Shown: piece by piece, positions 29,913 to 31,718 of the stretch
How positions within the stretch are numbered: position 1 is the first letter of the stretch
Layout of the letters: each line of letters starts with the position of its first letter
Assembly (NCBI GenBank): GCA_964503595.1
Contig: CAZDAM010000028.1
Span: 1-31,718, forward strand
Source of the DNA: CAZDAM01 sp964503595
GTDB lineage: Bacteria; Muiribacteriota; UBA6191
Length of the DNA: 31,718 nt
Direction: 5' to 3'
Made by a program: the position numbers and the translations under genes
The notes under the pieces: generated by a model
Databases searched by the model: none
The model's input: only the letters and a program-made list of their open reading frames with translations
Told to the model about the DNA's origin: nothing

Positions 29913-31241
29913 TTAAGCCGTTTCCTCCATATCCAGATAGTCTGGTTTCTTCTGCTGGGCTTTCTTGCGGAATTCCGACATTTTCCGTTCGTAAAAATCA
30001 ATGACCTGAGCAATATACTCGCGCTTTTCCAGGTAAGAGCCCGGGAAGAAAGCGGCCTTGAATCCCCCGACAATCAGGTTCTTCAGGACTCTTTCATTGA
30101 TGTTGAAAAGATCCATGACCCTTTCATACTCATCCGTCACCGATACCCGGCTGATGGCACGGTTATCCGTGGAGAGGGCAATCCTGAACTTGTTTCGGAC
30201 AAACTGGGGAAATGGATGGGTGGAAAGATCACGATATTCCGGCAGGGTCTGGGAGTTGCTTTTCAGGCAGACTTCCAGGGCCACGCGGTTATCAGCAACC
30301 CATTCAATGACCTCGGAAACATATTCGCGGCGCTCGGATCGGGTCAGGTTACGACCTTCTGCCGATTTCTTGTGAATGGCCTGTTTGCGGAAAATCTGGG
30401 TTCCGTGGCCAATCCGGCGCACCATACAGTCCTTCACGGCAGATTTGATGGACTCAGGTCCATAGGCTTCCCCTGCATGACAGGTCGCTGGAATTCCTCT
30501 TTCATAGCAGAAGATAAAGGCATCCTTGTGCACTTCTGCCGGAAAGCCGTCCTCACGGCCTGCCAGATCAAAAGCCACAACCGGGATTCCCTCAATCTGA
30601 CTCATTTCTACAAGCTTGGCGACTTCCATGGAAGCCATGGCGGAGAGGTTCTGCAAATCAAGTCCGACATGCAGATCAAACAGGGTTTTGAAGTAATCCC
30701 CCATATGCTGGTTGATCATGCGCATGGCACACAGAATAATGCCATATTTGAAGGCAGGCTCTTCGCCCTTCTGAACTGCCTCAGAAGCATTGTATTCATC
30801 CGCAGCCTGCTTGAGCCCGTTATTGACGGCGCGAACAATGTCGATCCATTCAAATCCGGGGCGCCAGTGTTTCTGGGGAGCAAAACGAACCTCGAAATAG
30901 CGGACACCTTCGCGGAAATTGTCTGCCGCAAACTGGTAAGCCGCCTGCCGAAGACCACTTTCGCAACGCAAAACAACGTTGATGAATTCAAAAGGGACCA
31001 GGTATTCGGCCAGAGAATCGTATCTTTCCTTGAAGATCTTATTCTCAAGCTCTTCGACCGTTCCGGTCGTGAGCTCCCCAATGCCCATTTCCTGGCTGAC
31101 TTTGACCAGATCAATGCCCTGCTCTTTGGCAAGCTGGGCTACAAGGCTTGGGGGCACCGAACCATCTAGGTGCACGTGAAGGTCAGTTTTTGGAAGTTGT
31201 TTAATCTCTGCTCTTCCAATGAACTCCAAATTCTTTTTCAT
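29913..31241 (-). CDS. add: Adenosine deaminase
   Basis: The 442-residue zinc hydrolase converts adenosine or deoxyadenosine to inosine. Metal and active-site elements are visible: LHVHLDGS (H22, H24), CHAGEAYG (near 253), GHGTQ, and STDNRAIS (near 357). The latter TDNR pattern matches the actinobacterial-type ADA rather than the TDDP of E. coli. The protein is about 100 residues longer than E. coli Add, with a lengthy helical insert near 110-190 and a basic C-terminal tail (MSEFRKKAQQKKPDYL). A strong site GGAGG lies six bases before the ATG. It is divergent from the methyltransferase, with 78 bp between start codons. The role is purine salvage. Confidence 0.92.
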   Translation of the reverse strand: MKKNLEFIGRAEIKQLPKTDLHVHLDGSVPPSLVAQLAKEQGIDLVKVSQEMGIGELTTGTVEELENKIFKERYDSLAEYLVPFEFINVVLRCESGLRQAAYQFAADNFREGVRYFEVRFAPQKHWRPGFEWIDIVRAVNNGLKQAADEYNASEAVQKGEEPAFKYGIILCAMRMINQHMGDYFKTLFDLHVGLDLQNLSAMASMEVAKLVEMSQIEGIPVVAFDLAGREDGFPAEVHKDAFIFCYERGIPATCHAGEAYGPESIKSAVKDCMVRRIGHGTQIFRKQAIHKKSAEGRNLTRSERREYVSEVIEWVADNRVALEVCLKSNSQTLPEYRDLSTHPFPQFVRNKFRIALSTDNRAISRVSVTDEYERVMDLFNINERVLKNLIVGGFKAAFFPGSYLEKREYIAQVIDFYERKMSEFRKKAQQKKPDYLDMEETA

Positions 31242-31284
31242 GGATTTCCTCCGTTTTGCCCGCGGAGTCTACCACAGGTTTCGA

Positions 31285-31313
31285 TTGCCGGGTGAAACGG
31301 TCTCTGATACATT
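31285..31313 (+). promoter_or_regulatory. Promoter of the methyltransferase gene, leaderless arrangement
   Basis: TTGCCG (31285-31290), 17 bp, then TACATT (31308-31313) preceded by TGA (extended -10). Six bases separate it from the ATG at 31320, so the mRNA should begin at or beside the ATG. Confidence 0.55.
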
Positions 31314-31319
31314 CGGACC

Positions 31320-31718
31320 ATGCCAAGCCCAAAGCCCCCCAAACCACGTCCCCGACCCCGCCCCAAATCCGATACCTCCTGGGAAAATTCTTCCCGCTGG
31401 TATGATGAAATCGTTGGTGAGGACGGTTCCTACTACCATCAGAATGTCATTCTCCCGATTCTGGTAAACCAGATGAATACTGCACTTGAGAGCCGGATTC
31501 TGGATCTTGGATGTGGCCAGGGAATCCTTGCTCGCCAGCTTAAGAAATTCGAAATCTATCAGGGCTATGATCTTTCCGAGGCACTGGTGGGAAAAGCCCG
31601 GGCTGCCAGCACTGACAAACGGATTCAGTTTGCGGTTCAGGACTGTACCCGCCTTGAGGAAAAGCGGCAGAACTACTTCACCCATGCCGTCATGCTCCTG
31701 TCCCTTCAGAATATGGAA
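31320..31718 (+). CDS. Class I SAM-dependent methyltransferase, N-terminal part (truncated by the window edge)
   Basis: 133 codons are visible and the frame is open to the right edge. The glycine-rich SAM-binding motif I is LDLGCGQG at 61-68, followed by motif II (GYDLSEALVGKAR) and AVQDCT, as in the methyltransferase 11/25 families. The first 16 residues are a Pro/Lys/Arg tail (KPPKPRPRPRPK). The substrate cannot be told because the variable C-terminal part is missing. No ribosome binding site precedes the ATG. The extended -10 fits a leaderless transcript. It is divergent from add. Confidence 0.85.
   Translation, partial: MPSPKPPKPRPRPRPKSDTSWENSSRWYDEIVGEDGSYYHQNVILPILVNQMNTALESRILDLGCGQGILARQLKKFEIYQGYDLSEALVGKARAASTDKRIQFAVQDCTRLEEKRQNYFTHAVMLLSLQNME

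Noticed and set aside
30140..30190. Loss of the TDDP aspartate pair in adenosine deaminase
   Set aside because: STDNR is normal for the actinobacterial-type ADA subfamily, so it is not a defect.

Overview
The window looks like chromosomal DNA from a Gram-negative, heterotrophic bacterium. It has an outer-membrane beta-barrel-type protein with a signal peptide, a periplasmic binding protein, an HD-GYP phosphodiesterase and a receiver-kinase hybrid. By eye the GC content is about one half. The gene mix (DUF2760/Hsp70 cassette, HD-GYP, WYL regulator, Rpn-type nuclease) would suit a deltaproteobacterial-like or Bdellovibrionota/SAR324-like lineage, but I cannot fix the phylum without a search. 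I see no rRNA, tRNA, CRISPR array, complete insertion sequence or prophage.

Layout, left to right. (1) 1-4.7 kb is the accessory-looking part. It holds a truncated AT-rich GTPase, a 419-base spacer with palindromes, an unknown protein, a WYL regulator divergent from an Rpn-family PD-(D/E)xK nuclease with eight tandem 24-bp coding repeats, and a tiny membrane protein. (2) 4.8-11.1 kb, minus strand, is a chaperone cassette: a membrane-anchored helical protein, a DUF2760 protein, an Hsp70, an Hsp70 with a long C-terminal part (DUF3731 type), and an overlapping degenerate protein kinase. (3) 11.2-19.1 kb, minus strand, is glgB, a type I pullulanase and a FecB/C/E-type iron/cobalamin-type ABC importer, joined by overlapping stop and start codons. 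Only 69 bp separate regions 2 and 3, with no evident terminator, so a very long transcript of ten genes is possible. (4) 19.2-21.1 kb is a GAF/HD-GYP protein on the plus strand. (5) 21.2-23.8 kb is a tightly coupled three-gene operon of unknown function. (6) 23.85-25.0 kb is a receiver plus histidine kinase gene. (7) 25.0-27.5 kb is an inositol-monophosphatase-like protein, a small beta-propeller-like protein and a DUF481-type outer-membrane protein. (8) 27.65-31.7 kb is ygfZ, a chain of hairpins ending in a strong terminator, then mdh and add on the minus strand, then the start of a methyltransferase running off the right edge.

The most interesting signals are as follows. A chaperone operon contains a kinase-fold protein that lacks the DFG glycine and the usual alpha-C glutamate. 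A recurrent arrangement, TACAWT followed by six bases and ATG, suggests leaderless mRNAs for at least four genes. Two copies of one 15-bp palindromic site lie 75 bp apart. Glycogen/alpha-glucan genes are translationally coupled to a metal-chelate importer. An orphan operon may begin with a degenerate nucleotide-cyclase-like membrane protein. A run of hairpins lies between ygfZ and mdh.
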